A stretch of DNA of 64,000 nucleotides from Curvibacter delicatus NBRC 14919 (GCF_001592265.1 NZ_BCWP01000021.1:1-64000), one strand, 5' to 3'; shown: positions 15,929 through 26,318, counted from the first letter of the stretch. Numbers and translations are program-made. The notes: a model not told the origin generated them from the letters alone.

Positions 15929-16987
15929 ATGGATGCAACTCTCGTCAAGGGCACACGCGCCGATGCCGCCAACAGCGAAAAAGCCAAGGCCCTGCAAGCC
16001 GCATTGGCCCAGATCGAAAAGCAGTTCGGCAAGGGCACCATCATGCGCCTGGGCGAAGGTGAGTCGATCGAGGACATCCAGGTGGTTTCCACCGGTTCGC
16101 TGGGGCTGGACATCGCGCTGGGCGTCGGCGGCCTGCCGCGCGGCCGCGTGATCGAGATTTACGGCCCGGAGTCGTCCGGCAAGACCACGCTGACGCTGCA
16201 GGTCATCGCCGAGATGCAGAAGCTGGGCGGCACCTGCGCCTTCGTGGACGCCGAGCACGCGCTCGACGTTCAGTACGCGCAGAAGCTGGGTGTGAACCTG
16301 CCTGATCTGTTGATCAGCCAGCCCGATACCGGCGAGCAGGCGCTGGAGATCGTCGACAGCCTGGTGCGTTCCGGCGCGGTCGATCTGGTGGTGGTGGACT
16401 CGGTGGCGGCACTCACCCCGAAGGCGGAAATCGAAGGCGAGATGGGCGACAGCCTGCCTGGCCTGCAGGCTCGACTGATGAGCCAGGCGCTACGCAAGCT
16501 CACCGCCACCATCAAGAAGACCAACTGCACGGTGATTTTCATCAACCAGATCCGCATGAAGATCGGCGTGATGTTCGGTTCGCCCGAAACCACCACCGGT
16601 GGCAACGCGCTCAAGTTCTACGCCTCGGTGCGTCTGGACATCCGTCGCACCGGCACCATCAAGAAGGGCGATGAGGCCATCGGCAACGAAACCAAGGTCA
16701 AGGTGGTGAAGAACAAGGTCTCGCCCCCGTTCAAGACCGCCGAGTTCGACATCCTGTTCGGCGAGGGCATCAGCCGCCACGGCGAGATCATCGACATGGG
16801 CGTGAACGCGCGCATCATCGAGAAGTCCGGCGCCTGGTATGCCTACAACGGCGAGAAGATCGGCCAGGGCCGCGACAACGCGCGCGAGTTCCTGCGCGAG
16901 AACCCGGAGCTGGCGCACGAGATCGAGAACAAGGTGCGCGAATCGCTGGGCATTCCCCTGATCAACGAGGCGGCCGAGGCCGAATAA
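15929..16987 (+). CDS. recA: Recombinase RecA
   Basis: DNA strand-exchange ATPase and co-protease for LexA. 352 residues from ATG at 15929, with AAGGAG about 7 bp upstream; the longer opening at 15890 is rejected. Walker A is GPESSGKTT (79-87), Walker [22 protein letters not shown]. The DNA-binding loops are in [22 protein letters not shown] and [24 protein letters not shown]. The C-terminus is acidic (EAAEAE). recX follows 21 bp later. Confidence 0.98.
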   Translation: MDATLVKGTRADAANSEKAKALQAALAQIEKQFGKGTIMRLGEGESIEDIQVVSTGSLGLDIALGVGGLPRGRVIEIYGPESSGKTTLTLQVIAEMQKLGGTCAFVDAEHALDVQYAQKLGVNLPDLLISQPDTGEQALEIVDSLVRSGAVDLVVVDSVAALTPKAEIEGEMGDSLPGLQARLMSQALRKLTATIKKTNCTVIFINQIRMKIGVMFGSPETTTGGNALKFYASVRLDIRRTGTIKKGDEAIGNETKVKVVKNKVSPPFKTAEFDILFGEGISRHGEIIDMGVNARIIEKSGAWYAYNGEKIGQGRDNAREFLRENPELAHEIENKVRESLGIPLINEAAEAE

Positions 16988-17008
16988 GCGCAGGATGCGT
17001 CAAAGGCC

Positions 17009-17467
17009 ATGGCATTTGAGCAACCCTCGCTCAAGGGGCGGGCGCTGCGGCTGTTGAGCACCCGCGAGCATTCGCGGGTGGAGCTGGAGCGCAAACTGGC
17101 CCGGTTCGAGCAGGCGCCGGGCGAGTTGACGCAGGCGCTCGATGAGCTGCAGGCCAAGGGCTTCATCAGCGAGCAGCGTGTGGTGGAGTCGGTGCTGCAC
17201 CGGCGCGCCGCCAAGCTGGGCACCTCGCGCATCCGCCAGGAACTACAGGACAAGGGGCTGGACCGGGCCTTGGTCGAGCAGGCGCTGGCCGGGCTCAAGG
17301 ACAGCGAGTTGGCGCGTGCGCGCGAGGTCTGGCGCCGCAAGTACAACGCAGCTCCCGCCAGTCCGGCCGAGCGGGCGCGACAGCAGCGCTTTTTGCTGAC
17401 GCGCGGCTTTTCCGCCGAGGTGGTGCGCCGGGTGCTGCTGGGCGCAGGCGCGCCAGATGATGAGTGA
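17009..17467 (+). CDS. recX: Regulatory protein RecX
   Basis: Caps RecA filaments and limits recombination. 152 residues with the three-helix repeats of RecX: ALRLLSTREHSRVELERKLA, LDELQAKGFISEQRVVES, then GTSRIRQELQDKGLDRALVEQAL and RFLLTRGFSAEVVRRVL. Directly downstream of recA on the same strand, the usual order. Confidence 0.95.
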   Translation: MAFEQPSLKGRALRLLSTREHSRVELERKLARFEQAPGELTQALDELQAKGFISEQRVVESVLHRRAAKLGTSRIRQELQDKGLDRALVEQALAGLKDSELARAREVWRRKYNAAPASPAERARQQRFLLTRGFSAEVVRRVLLGAGAPDDE

Positions 17468-17473
17468 AAATGG

Positions 17474-17522
17474 CCGTTGGCGCCGTCAAATAGGCGCCAA
17501 CAGCTATTAAAAAGATAGCATT
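17474..17522 (-). repeat. Dispersed short repeat, copy 3 (recX/argC gap)
   Basis: Minus strand reads AATAGCTGTTGGCGCCTAT, then GACGGCGCCAACGGCC, with the flanking palindrome-like AGCTAT/ATAGCA. It fills the gap between two convergent genes almost completely, so it could also act as a transcript-end hairpin. Confidence 0.65.
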
Positions 17523-17528
17523 CCGGGG

Positions 17529-18467
17529 TTACAACCCGAGCATCAGCTTGAGGTTCTGCACGGCAGCGCCACTGGCGCCCTTGCCCAGGTTGTCCAGCCG
17601 CGCCACCAGCACCGCATGGTGGAAGCCGTCGTCGGCACCGTGGTTGGCAAACACGCGCAACTCCATCTTGTTGGTATCGGCCAAGGCCACGGCATCGAGC
17701 TTGCCATCGGCCGTGGCGGGCTCCACCGTCACCCATTCGCTGCCGGCGTAGTGGCGTGCCAGCGCGTCATGCAGGTCCTGTGCGCTCGGCTTGCCCGGCA
17801 GCAGGTCCAGGTGCAGTGGCAGCTGCACCAGCATGCCCTGGCGAAAGTTGGCCACCGAGGGGATGAACAGCGGGCGACGTGTCAGCCCGGTGTACTTCAT
17901 GATCTCGGGCAGGTGCTTGTGCTTCAGGCTCAGGGCATACAGCTCGAAGGGGGGGGCGCTGCCGGCTTCGTAGGCCTCGATCATGCTGCGTCCACCGCCG
18001 GAATAGCCGCTGACCGAGGGCAGTGCGAGCGGGAAGTCTTTCGGGATCAGGCCGGCATCGACCAGCGGACGGATCAGGGCAATGGCGCCGGTGGCGTAGC
18101 AGCCGGGGTTGGCGACACGGCGGGCCTGCACCACGGCCTCGCGCTGGCCGGCGGCCAGTTCGGGAAAACCAAAGACCCAATCGGGGTGGGTGCGGTGGGC
18201 GGTGGAGGCATCGATCACTTTCGGGCCGGGCTGGCCGCTGGCCGCCAGGCTGTCGATCATGGCGACCGACTCGATGGCGGCATCGTCGTGCAGGCACAGT
18301 ACCACCAGATCCACCTGGGCCATCAGGGCGCGCTTGGCGGCCGGATCCTTGCGCAGCTCGGGGGCGATGCTGACGAGTTCGATCTCGGGCATGGCCTGGA
18401 GCCGTTCGCGGATCTGCAGGCCGGTGGTGCCGGCCTCGCCATCAATGAAAACCTTGTGTTGGGCCAT
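17529..18467 (-). CDS. argC: N-acetyl-gamma-glutamyl-phosphate reductase (short type)
   Basis: Third step of arginine synthesis: NADPH-dependent reduction of N-acetylglutamyl phosphate to the semialdehyde. 312 residues, matching the type 2 ArgC family rather than the ~345-residue type 1. N-terminus [20 protein letters not shown] is the nucleotide-binding part. The catalytic Cys is in [20 protein letters not shown] (near 134). [12 protein letters not shown] near 172 and HKHLPEI near 200 are also family motifs. Divergent from sucC across 151 bp. Confidence 0.95.
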   Translation of the reverse strand: MAQHKVFIDGEAGTTGLQIRERLQAMPEIELVSIAPELRKDPAAKRALMAQVDLVVLCLHDDAAIESVAMIDSLAASGQPGPKVIDASTAHRTHPDWVFGFPELAAGQREAVVQARRVANPGCYATGAIALIRPLVDAGLIPKDFPLALPSVSGYSGGGRSMIEAYEAGSAPPFELYALSLKHKHLPEIMKYTGLTRRPLFIPSVANFRQGMLVQLPLHLDLLPGKPSAQDLHDALARHYAGSEWVTVEPATADGKLDAVALADTNKMELRVFANHGADDGFHHAVLVARLDNLGKGASGAAVQNLKLMLGL

Positions 18468-18618
18468 GGTAGATAGGGGGTGGGGTATGCGTCAGCAACT
18501 GTAAGTTTTTGTGCGTAGCAACATGATACATTCCAAGGCTGTGCTGAATCCAGCACCCGATGCGGAATAAACCAGTTCAGCAGCGGGATAGAAACTTTCA
18601 TTTCCTGAGAGAGCCCTC

Positions 18619-19779
<1,161 letters not shown>

Positions 19780-19794
19780 GCCCGGAGAACAAGC

Positions 19795-20688
19795 ATGTCG
19801 ATCTACATCAACAAAGACACCAAAGTCATCACCCAGGGCATTACCGGCAAGACCGGCCAGTTCCACACGGAGAAGTGCCAGGAGTACGCCAACGGCAAGA
19901 ACTGTTTCGTCGCCGGCGTGAACCCCAAGAAGGCGGGTGAATCGATCTTCAACATCCCGATCTATGCCTCCGTCAAGGAAGCCGCCAAGCAGACCGGCGC
20001 CACCGTGAGCGTGATCTACGTGCCGCCGGCTGGTGCTGCCGACGCTATCTGGGAAGCCGTCGAGGCCGACCTTGATCTGGCGATCTGCATTACCGAAGGC
20101 ATTCCGGTGCGTGACATGCTGATGGTGCGCAACAAGATGAAGGCCAAGGAAGCGGCCGGCGGCAAGAAGACGCTGCTGCTGGGCCCCAACTGCCCTGGCC
20201 TGATCACGCCCGACGAGATCAAGATCGGCATCATGCCCGGTCACATCCACCGCAAGGGCCGCATCGGTGTGGTGAGCCGCTCCGGCACGCTGACCTATGA
20301 AGCCGTGGCCATGCTGACCGAAGTGGGTCTGGGCCAGTCGACCGCCGTCGGTATTGGCGGCGACCCGATCAACGGCCTCAAGCACATCGACGTCATGAAG
20401 GCCTTCAACGACGATCCGGACACCGATGCCGTGATCATGATCGGCGAAATTGGCGGTCCCGACGAGGCTGAAGCCGCGCGCTGGTGCAAGGCCAACATGA
20501 AGAAGCCGGTGGTCGGTTTCATCGCCGGCGTGACGGCACCTGCAGGCAAGCGCATGGGCCACGCTGGCGCCCTGATTGCCGGCGGTGCCGACACGGCGGA
20601 TGCCAAGCTGGCCATCATGGAAGAGTGCGGCTTCATCGTGACGCGCAATCCGTCCGAGCTGGGCAAATTGCTCAAAGCACAGCTGTAA
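19795..20688 (+). CDS. sucD: Succinyl-CoA ligase [ADP-forming] subunit alpha
   Basis: Partner of SucC; carries the CoA site and the active-site phosphohistidine. 297 residues. Motifs: [16 protein letters not shown] at the N-terminus, [10 protein letters not shown] near 130, and the catalytic His in [21 protein letters not shown] near 245. Same operon as sucC; a hairpin 65 bp downstream probably ends the transcript. Confidence 0.98.
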   Translation: MSIYINKDTKVITQGITGKTGQFHTEKCQEYANGKNCFVAGVNPKKAGESIFNIPIYASVKEAAKQTGATVSVIYVPPAGAADAIWEAVEADLDLAICITEGIPVRDMLMVRNKMKAKEAAGGKKTLLLGPNCPGLITPDEIKIGIMPGHIHRKGRIGVVSRSGTLTYEAVAMLTEVGLGQSTAVGIGGDPINGLKHIDVMKAFNDDPDTDAVIMIGEIGGPDEAEAARWCKANMKKPVVGFIAGVTAPAGKRMGHAGALIAGGADTADAKLAIMEECGFIVTRNPSELGKLLKAQL

Positions 20689-20750
20689 GCAAAACTACGA
20701 ATCTGCGAGGATGGCCATCAACCGCTAAACTCGCACAGTTCGGAACTCTG

Positions 20751-20785
20751 GGAGCGCTCCAGGCGAATTGTCTGGGGCGCTTCTT
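20751..20785 (+). terminator. Hairpin after sucCD
   Basis: GAGCGCTCCAG and CTGGGGCGCTTC pair over about 11 bp (one G-U) around a 9-base loop, followed by a short T-rich stretch (TTCTTTCAT). A probable but not strong intrinsic terminator, or attenuator ahead of terC. Confidence 0.55.
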
Positions 20786-20817
20786 TCATATTACAGATAC
20801 AACACAGGAGAACTCGG

Positions 20818-21507
20818 ATGGAAATGCTTCAGGATGTCAATTTCTGGATAGGTCTGATGAAGATCATCTGGATCAACATCATTCTTTCCGGTGACAACGC
20901 CGTGGTGATTGCGCTGGCGGCCCGTTCGCTGCCGCCGCACCAGCAGAAGAAAGCCATCTTGTTCGGCTCCGGCGCGGCCGTGGTGCTGCGGATTGTCCTG
21001 ACCATCGTGGCAGCCAAGCTGTTGCAGCTGTCTTTCCTGCAGGTGGTGGGTGGCATGCTGCTGCTGTGGATCGGTATCCAGTTGCTCAGCGAGGAAGAAG
21101 ACGAAGAAGGCGAAGCCAAACAGAGCGGCGGCCTGATGGCGGCGGTGCGCACGATTCTCATTGCCGACCTGGTGATGAGCCTGGACAACGTGATTGCCGT
21201 GGCCGCTGCGGCCAAGGGCAACGATGTTCTGTTGCTGCTGGGCTTGGCCATCAGCATTCCGCTGGTGATTTTCGGCAGCACGCTGATGATCAAGCTGATG
21301 GAGCGCTTTCCCATCATCGTCACGCTGGGTGCTGGCCTGATCGGCTGGGTGGGCGGCGAGACCATTGTCAGCGATGTGGCGCTCAAAGAGGTGGCTGCGA
21401 CCTACCCTTGGCTGCATTACGCCGCCGCCGCCGCTGGCGCTGCCTTTGTCGTGCTGGTCGGCCGAGCGCTGCAAAAGCGTCATGCGATGCAGCACCAGGC
21501 GGAATAG
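20818..21507 (+). CDS. TerC-family integral membrane protein (first paralogue)
   Basis: 229-residue protein with about seven membrane segments. It shows the TerC acidic signatures WINIILSGDNAVVIALAARSLP near residue 20 (quoted in two parts: WINIILSGDN and AVVIALAARSLP) and ADLVMSLDNVIAVAAAA near 117. The Asp/Asn pairs are thought to bind metal. TerC relatives such as Alx and YceF-type proteins export Mn2+ or help metalate exported enzymes. An acidic loop (EEEDEEGEAKQ) separates the halves. Unlike the second terC in this window, no yybP-ykoY riboswitch is seen upstream. Ends in a strong terminator. Confidence 0.9.
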   Translation: MEMLQDVNFWIGLMKIIWINIILSGDNAVVIALAARSLPPHQQKKAILFGSGAAVVLRIVLTIVAAKLLQLSFLQVVGGMLLLWIGIQLLSEEEDEEGEAKQSGGLMAAVRTILIADLVMSLDNVIAVAAAAKGNDVLLLLGLAISIPLVIFGSTLMIKLMERFPIIVTLGAGLIGWVGGETIVSDVALKEVAATYPWLHYAAAAAGAAFVVLVGRALQKRHAMQHQAE

Positions 21508-21553
21508 TCTTTGCTGATGCACCGCCCGAAAGGGCCGGTGTCTTGTAAGCTAG

Positions 21554-21586
21554 AGGGCAGATGCTGAGCAGCGATCTGCCCTTTTC
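21554..21586 (+). terminator. Rho-independent terminator after first terC
   Basis: AGGGCAGAT and ATCTGCCCT form a perfect 9-bp stem around an 11-base loop, followed by TTTC. Confidence 0.8.
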
Positions 21587-21667
21587 TATTGGCACGGACG
21601 CATTGGCAGCTTCGCCCCTTCCGGGTGATCGCCTCGGCCTGACGATGCGGATGACGGGCCCAGAACA

Positions 21668-22450
21668 ATGATTTACAAGTTTTGCAGTGAGACCGACACG
21701 GGGCTGACCCGCGCAAATAACGAAGATTCGGCCGCTTTTGATGAGGCCGCTGGCGTGGCGGTCCTGGCAGATGGCATGGGAGGCTACAACGCGGGCGAGG
21801 TCGCCAGTGGCATGGCGACTTCGCTGATCAAGGACGGGTTAGGCCACTGGCTGGCCGAGACCCAGGGGCAGGCCAAGCCGCGCGACATTTTGCGCGCCAT
21901 TGAAATATGTGTCGATAATGCAAACAAGGCCATTTTTAATGCAGCCCGAAGCCATGCCGAGTACGCCGGGATGGGAACCACCTTGGTGGTGGGCGTGTTT
22001 CAAGGCCGTCATTTGCTGTTGGGGCACATCGGCGACTCCCGGTGCTACCGGTTGCGCTGTGGCGAGCTGGTGCAGATGACCCGGGATCATTCGCTGCTGC
22101 AGGAGCAGATTGATGCAGGGTTGCTGACCCCACAGCAAGCCGCGACGTCCTTGAACAGGAACCTGGTCACGCGGGCCTTGGGCGTTGAGGAGGTCGCGCT
22201 GCTCGAGCTCACGGAGTGCGAAGTGGACGCGGGTGATCTGTACCTCATGTGTTCTGACGGGCTGTCAGACATGGTGAGCGATGCGCGCATTGCGGAGCTG
22301 CTTGCTCAGAAGACGCCATTGCCTCAGCGGGCGCAAGATCTGGTTCGCGTGGCGAATGAACAGGGTGGGCGAGACAATATCACGGTGCTGCTGGCCCAGG
22401 CGACAGTGCCGGAAACGCGGGGGATCGTCTCCCGATTGCTGGGAAAATAA
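21668..22450 (+). CDS. PP2C-family serine/threonine phosphatase (Stp1/PrpC-like)
   Basis: Metal-dependent phosphatase that removes phosphate from Ser/Thr. 260 residues with all PP2C metal motifs: TRANNEDSAAF near residue 16, VLADGMGGYNAGEVAS near 37, GHIGDSRCYRL near 121, LMCSDGLSDMV near 198 and GGRDNITVLLAQ near 235. No Ser/Thr kinase is found in the window. It heads a run with an FHA protein 38 bp downstream and a GAF-PilB ATPase beyond, which suggests phospho-Thr signalling acting on a pilus or secretion motor. That link is inference from order. Confidence 0.93.
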   Translation: MIYKFCSETDTGLTRANNEDSAAFDEAAGVAVLADGMGGYNAGEVASGMATSLIKDGLGHWLAETQGQAKPRDILRAIEICVDNANKAIFNAARSHAEYAGMGTTLVVGVFQGRHLLLGHIGDSRCYRLRCGELVQMTRDHSLLQEQIDAGLLTPQQAATSLNRNLVTRALGVEEVALLELTECEVDAGDLYLMCSDGLSDMVSDARIAELLAQKTPLPQRAQDLVRVANEQGGRDNITVLLAQATVPETRGIVSRLLGK

Positions 22451-22488
22451 CCGGGTTGACAGATGATGCGTAACAGGAGGAGTCAGAC

Positions 22489-23133
22489 ATGCCGAAAATG
22501 ATCGTTTCGATCGACGGTGTTGTCATCAAGGAAGTCCAAATCACCAAGGAGCGTACGACCTTGGGCCGGCGCCCCTACAACGACGTCGTGATTGACAACC
22601 TGGCGGTGAGTGGTGAGCATGCCGCCGTGCAAATGACCGGCGATGAGGTTTTTCTGGAAGATCTCAACAGCACCAATGGCACCTATGTGAATGGCAAGGC
22701 GGTCAAGCGACAGCAGCTTTTCAACGGCGACACCATTGAAGTCGGCAAGTACAAGATTCAGTTCGTGAGTGAACCCGAGGGCGAGCGCTTCGACAAGACC
22801 ATGGTGTTCAAGCCGGGTATGACAATGCCGGCTGCTGCAGCGGCACCCGTCGAGCGCGCCGCAGGGGGCGAGTTGCAAGGCAGCATCAGGGTCTTGTCGG
22901 GCGCAGCCTCGGGGCGCGAGGTGCCGCTGACCAAGGTGGTGACCACCGTGGGCAAACCAGGCGTGGCAGTGGCTGCCATCACCCGGCGGCAGCATGGTTT
23001 TGTGGTCGCCCGAGTGGAAGGCGCCAACAATCCGTTGCTCAATGGCACGCCGATCGGGAATGAGCCGCTGGCGCTCAAGAGCGGCGACCTGATTGAACTG
23101 GCCGGCACCCAAATGCAGTTTATCCAGACCTGA
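22489..23133 (+). CDS. FHA-domain protein, probably two FHA modules
   Basis: 214 residues; start backed by AGGAGG 8 bp upstream. The first FHA domain (residues ~1-95) has the phospho-Thr-binding pattern LGRRPYNDVVIDNLAVSGEHA (quoted in parts: LGRRPYNDVV, NLAVSGEHA) and DLNSTNGTYVNGKAV. After an Ala-rich linker, residues ~120-212 look like a second, degenerate FHA domain: GSIRVLSGAASGREVPLTK, ITRRQHGFVVARVEG, NPLLNGTPIG and LKSGDLIELAGTQMQF. The usual GR and SxxH residues are altered there. Lies between the phosphatase and the GAF-ATPase, spaced 38 and 42 bp. Confidence 0.9.
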   Translation: MPKMIVSIDGVVIKEVQITKERTTLGRRPYNDVVIDNLAVSGEHAAVQMTGDEVFLEDLNSTNGTYVNGKAVKRQQLFNGDTIEVGKYKIQFVSEPEGERFDKTMVFKPGMTMPAAAAAPVERAAGGELQGSIRVLSGAASGREVPLTKVVTTVGKPGVAVAAITRRQHGFVVARVEGANNPLLNGTPIGNEPLALKSGDLIELAGTQMQFIQT

Positions 23134-23175
23134 AAGTCTGTTTCCCGGCCTCGTGCAGTGGCAGGAGTTTGATTT

Positions 23176-25596
23176 ATGAGTGCAGTCATGAGACCTTCCG
23201 CATCGGACAAGACATCCGAGCAGGCTTTCTTCGAGTCGCAGAAACTGCCACCCGACAAGCGCGGCGTCACGTTTGAAGTGCTGTTCTACCGCCAGCTGCA
23301 GCAGGTCACGGCCCGCATTCATGAAACCGAAAACATCGAGCAGATCATGCTGGAGGTCAGCCAGGACATCTGCAAACTGCTCAATGCCGATCGGTTGACG
23401 CTTTATGCAGTCAACGAAGATCAGAGCGCCATCGTCTCCAAGCTCAAGACCGGGCTCAGCACCAGCCGCGAGCTCAAGCTGCCCATCAGCCCGCAAAGTC
23501 TGGCAGGGTACGTGGCCTACAGCCGCAAGATGCTCAATCTGGCCGATGTCTATGACGACGAGGCTCTCAAGCAGATTCACCCGGCGCTGACCTTTCTGAA
23601 GGAGGTCGACAAGCGCTCCGGCTACCGGACCAAGCAGATGCTGGTGGCGCCGATCATGGAAGGGGCCTCTCTGCACGGTGTGCTGCAGGTCATCAACAAC
23701 AAGAGCGATCAGACGTTTGGTGAGCTGGAGGTCGAGGGGGTCGCCCAGTTGTGCAAGACACTGGGCACCGCGATTCGCCAGCGGATGCAGAAGTCCGATG
23801 AGGGCCAGCGTCGCAAGACAACCAAGTACGATGGCCTGGTCGCAGACGGCGTGCTGACCGATGAGGAGTTGCGTCAGTGCATCCAGGAGGCACGCGAGCA
23901 AGGCGTATCGGTCGAACATCTGCTGACGGCCAAGTATCAGATCCAGCCGGCGCAGATCGGGCCGTCGCTGGCCAAGTTCTTTGGTGTTCCTTACGAACCC
24001 TTCAATGCCGGGCGCATCCGTTCCGAGATGTTGCATGGCCCGCTCAAGCGGGAATTTGCCGAAGGACAGGGCTGGATCCCGCTGGAGGAGTCTCCGGAGG
24101 GGCTGGTCATCATGTGCCTGGATCCCGAGGCCACGCGCGGCGCCCGGGTGGTGCCGCAGGTGTTTCCGCGTATCACCAAGTTTGCTTATCGGGTGACGAC
24201 GCAAACCGAGTTTGCTGAAACGCTGAACCAGGTGTTCGGCAGTGTGGACACCACGTCCATTGATCAGATGCTGGCCGACCTGTCGTCCGCACCGCTGGAC
24301 GACGAAGGCAGCAATGACGACTCGCTGGAGTCGGCGGCGGCCGACAACGAGCTGGTCAAGTTCGTCAATAAGGTGATCATCGACGCCTATCACCAGAAAG
24401 CATCGGACATCCACATCGAACCGATGCCGGGCAAGCTCAAGACCGGCATCCGCTTCCGCATTGATGGCACGTTGATGCCTTACATCGAGGTGCCGGCGCA
24501 TTTCCGCCAGGCCATGGTGACGCGCCTGAAGATCATGTGCGATCTCGACATTTCCGAGCGCCGCAAGCCGCAGGACGGCAAGATCAAGTTCAAGAAATAC
24601 GGCCCGTTGGACATCGAGCTTCGAGTGGCCACCATCCCGTCGGCTGGCGGGGTCGAAGACGTCGTCATGCGTATTCTGGCTGCGGGTGAGCCCATTCCGC
24701 TGGAAAAGCTCGGCCTGACACCGCATAACCGGGAGCGGGTGGAGCAGACCGTCAGCAAGCCGTATGGCCTGTTCTACGTGTGTGGGCCGACCGGTTCCGG
24801 CAAGACCACCACCTTGCATTCCATTCTCAAGTTCCTCAACACACCCGAAGCCAAGATCTGGACTGCCGAGGACCCGGTGGAAATCACACAGAAAGGTCTG
24901 CGCCAGGTGCAGATCAACCGCAAGGCCGGCATCGACTTCGCGCTGATCATGCGTGCGTTTCTGCGTGCCGACCCCGACATCATCATGGTCGGTGAGTCGC
25001 GCGACAAGGAAACCGTGGCCATGGGTGTGGAGGCCTCACTGACCGGCCACCTGGTGTTCTCCACCCTGCACACCAACTCGGCGCCCGAGTCCATCACCCG
25101 CCTGCTTGACATGGGCATGGACCCGTTCAACTTTGCCGATGCGCTTCTGGGCATCCTGGCGCAGCGTCTGGCCAAGAAGCTGTGCGATTGCAAGGAGGCG
25201 TATTACCCGAACACCTCTGAGATCAACAGTTTCATTGCCGAATACGCTGAAGAGTTGCGCAATACGCCGGCCTGGAAGGCCGACTTCAGCGGCGAGGCCC
25301 AGAAGCTGTTCGAGGACTGGGTGGAGCGTTATGGTGAGAATGGCAAGCTGCGCTTTTACAAAGCCGTTGGATGCGACAAGTGCAACAAGACCGGCTACAA
25401 GGGGCGCCTGGGCCTGCACGAACTGCTGATTGCCGACGACCGCATCAAGAAGCTGGTGCAGGAACGAGCGCGGGTGGCTGAAATCTTTGCGGCAGCGGTG
25501 GAGAATGGTATGCGTACCCTGAAAATGGATGGCATGGAGAAGATCCTGCTGGGGCTGACGGATCTCAAGCAGGTTCGCTCGGTCTGCATCAAGTGA
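23176..25596 (+). CDS. GAF-domain-fused PilB/GspE secretion ATPase
   Basis: 806 residues, about 240 longer than ordinary PilB. Residues ~30-205 form a GAF sensor domain (VTARIHETENIEQIMLEVSQ, LNADRLTLYAV, MLVAPIMEGASLHGVLQVINN). Residues ~215-350 match the MshEN/GspE N-terminal domain. The motor domain has Walker A GPTGSGKTTT (537-546), an Asp box (TAEDPVEITQKGLRQVQ), Walker B RADPDIIMVGESRDKET and a His box GHLVFSTLHTNSAPESI. The CDC...CDKC zinc site is typical of PilB. All catalytic parts look intact. Probably an ATPase driving type IV pilus extension or a related secretion system, gated by a small molecule or phospho-signal. The pilin follows. Confidence 0.9.
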   Translation: MSAVMRPSASDKTSEQAFFESQKLPPDKRGVTFEVLFYRQLQQVTARIHETENIEQIMLEVSQDICKLLNADRLTLYAVNEDQSAIVSKLKTGLSTSRELKLPISPQSLAGYVAYSRKMLNLADVYDDEALKQIHPALTFLKEVDKRSGYRTKQMLVAPIMEGASLHGVLQVINNKSDQTFGELEVEGVAQLCKTLGTAIRQRMQKSDEGQRRKTTKYDGLVADGVLTDEELRQCIQEAREQGVSVEHLLTAKYQIQPAQIGPSLAKFFGVPYEPFNAGRIRSEMLHGPLKREFAEGQGWIPLEESPEGLVIMCLDPEATRGARVVPQVFPRITKFAYRVTTQTEFAETLNQVFGSVDTTSIDQMLADLSSAPLDDEGSNDDSLESAAADNELVKFVNKVIIDAYHQKASDIHIEPMPGKLKTGIRFRIDGTLMPYIEVPAHFRQAMVTRLKIMCDLDISERRKPQDGKIKFKKYGPLDIELRVATIPSAGGVEDVVMRILAAGEPIPLEKLGLTPHNRERVEQTVSKPYGLFYVCGPTGSGKTTTLHSILKFLNTPEAKIWTAEDPVEITQKGLRQVQINRKAGIDFALIMRAFLRADPDIIMVGESRDKETVAMGVEASLTGHLVFSTLHTNSAPESITRLLDMGMDPFNFADALLGILAQRLAKKLCDCKEAYYPNTSEINSFIAEYAEELRNTPAWKADFSGEAQKLFEDWVERYGENGKLRFYKAVGCDKCNKTGYKGRLGLHELLIADDRIKKLVQERARVAEIFAAAVENGMRTLKMDGMEKILLGLTDLKQVRSVCIK

Positions 25597-25606
25597 CAGG
25601 AATAGG

Positions 25607-25655
25607 ATGACATTTTTGTCAGCTCATTTGGCGATATGACATTCTTGCCAAATGA
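25607..25655. promoter_or_regulatory. Cluster of TGTCAT half-sites and inverted repeat upstream of pilA
   Basis: ATGACA occurs at 25607 and 25636, and TTGTCA at 25616, giving TGACA-TTTT-TGTCA (25608-25621). A perfect 9-bp inverted repeat TCATTTGGC/GCCAAATGA spans 25624-25655. They lie 60-110 bp before the sigma-54-like promoter, where an enhancer-binding protein such as PilR would bind. Confidence 0.4.
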
Positions 25656-25713
25656 ATTCTGCAGCACTGATAAAAACAGCAACAAAAATCAGCAAAGCAA
25701 GGCATTTGAGGCT

Positions 25714-25728
25714 TGGCATGAAATCTGC
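25714..25728 (+). promoter_or_regulatory. Sigma-54-type promoter of the pilin gene
   Basis: TGGCATG-AAAT-CTGC matches the -24/-12 consensus TGGCACG-N4-TTGC with two mismatches and keeps the GG and GC at the exact spacing. It predicts a transcript start about 40 bp before the pilin ATG. RpoN control of major pilins is well established in other proteobacteria. Confidence 0.65.
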
Positions 25729-25781
25729 GGCATGCAGAGTTCAATGATTTTGTTGTCATGCTTTTCAGCAAGGAGTTTTAC

Positions 25782-26267
25782 ATGAAGCGTTCTATGCAAA
25801 AGGGTTTTACCCTGATCGAATTGATGATCGTAGTGGCGATCATCGGTATTCTGGCAGCCGTTGCGTTGCCAGCTTATCAAGACTACACGGTACGTGCACG
25901 TATGTCCGAAGTGATCTTGGCTGGTTCGCAGTGCCGCACCAGTGTTACTGAGGCGGTTCAGTCTTCTGCAAATACTTCTGCTTTCCAAGCAGGTGGTTGG
26001 GGCTGTGAGTCGTCGACGTCGACAACCCAGTATGTCTCGCGGATTCAGACGAGTGCCGCTGGTGCAATTAAAGTGACCAGTCAGGTCCCCAATGCAACCG
26101 GTGCAATTATTTTGGCACCTAATGGTGCAATTACAGCCGGCGGAACCATTTCCGGTTGGCTCTGTGGCCCCGATTCTTCGACCCCGGTTCCTACCAAGTA
26201 CCTGCCGGGTTCTTGCCGTGATACCACTGTGGCGACAACCTACGGTTCTGGCACCTTCGCGCCGTGA
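25782..26267 (+). CDS. pilA: Type IV major pilin (PilA-like)
   Basis: 161-residue prepilin from ATG at 25782 with AAGGAG 7 bp upstream. Leader MKRSMQKG is cut by PilD before the methylated Phe of [33 protein letters not shown] (quoted in parts: [33 protein letters not shown]); Glu5 is present. The globular part holds four Cys (QCRT, GCES, LCGP, SCRD), allowing two disulfides, the last enclosing a D-region of about 14 residues. It is rich in Ser and Thr, fitting O-glycosylation by the enzymes encoded next. Codon use is more A/T-rich than in flanking genes. Confidence 0.95.
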   Translation: MKRSMQKGFTLIELMIVVAIIGILAAVALPAYQDYTVRARMSEVILAGSQCRTSVTEAVQSSANTSAFQAGGWGCESSTSTTQYVSRIQTSAAGAIKVTSQVPNATGAIILAPNGAITAGGTISGWLCGPDSSTPVPTKYLPGSCRDTTVATTYGSGTFAP

Positions 26268-26284
26268 AGGCTTGATCTAGACTG

Positions 26285-26314
26285 AAAACAGGGCCGTACG
26301 GCCCTGTTTTTTTT
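26285..26314 (+). terminator. Strong rho-independent terminator after pilA
   Basis: ACAGGGCCGTACGGCCCTGT is a perfect 20-bp palindrome followed by eight T and preceded by four A. The next gene starts only 4 bp after the T-run. Confidence 0.92.
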
Positions 26315-26318
26315 CCGC

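Noticed and set aside
18541-18556. GTGCTG-AATC-CAGCAC hairpin upstream of sucC as a regulatory site
   Set aside because: Only a 6-bp stem with no T-run and no match to a known leader; too weak to list as a feature.
20689-20817. A yybP-ykoY riboswitch upstream of the first terC
   Set aside because: No GGGGAGUAGC or GCAAGACC element was found there; only a hairpin that fits a sucCD terminator.
22483-24819. Minus-strand open frame (778 codons) opposite the FHA and ATPase genes
   Set aside because: Antisense shadow; both plus-strand genes have complete domain motifs.
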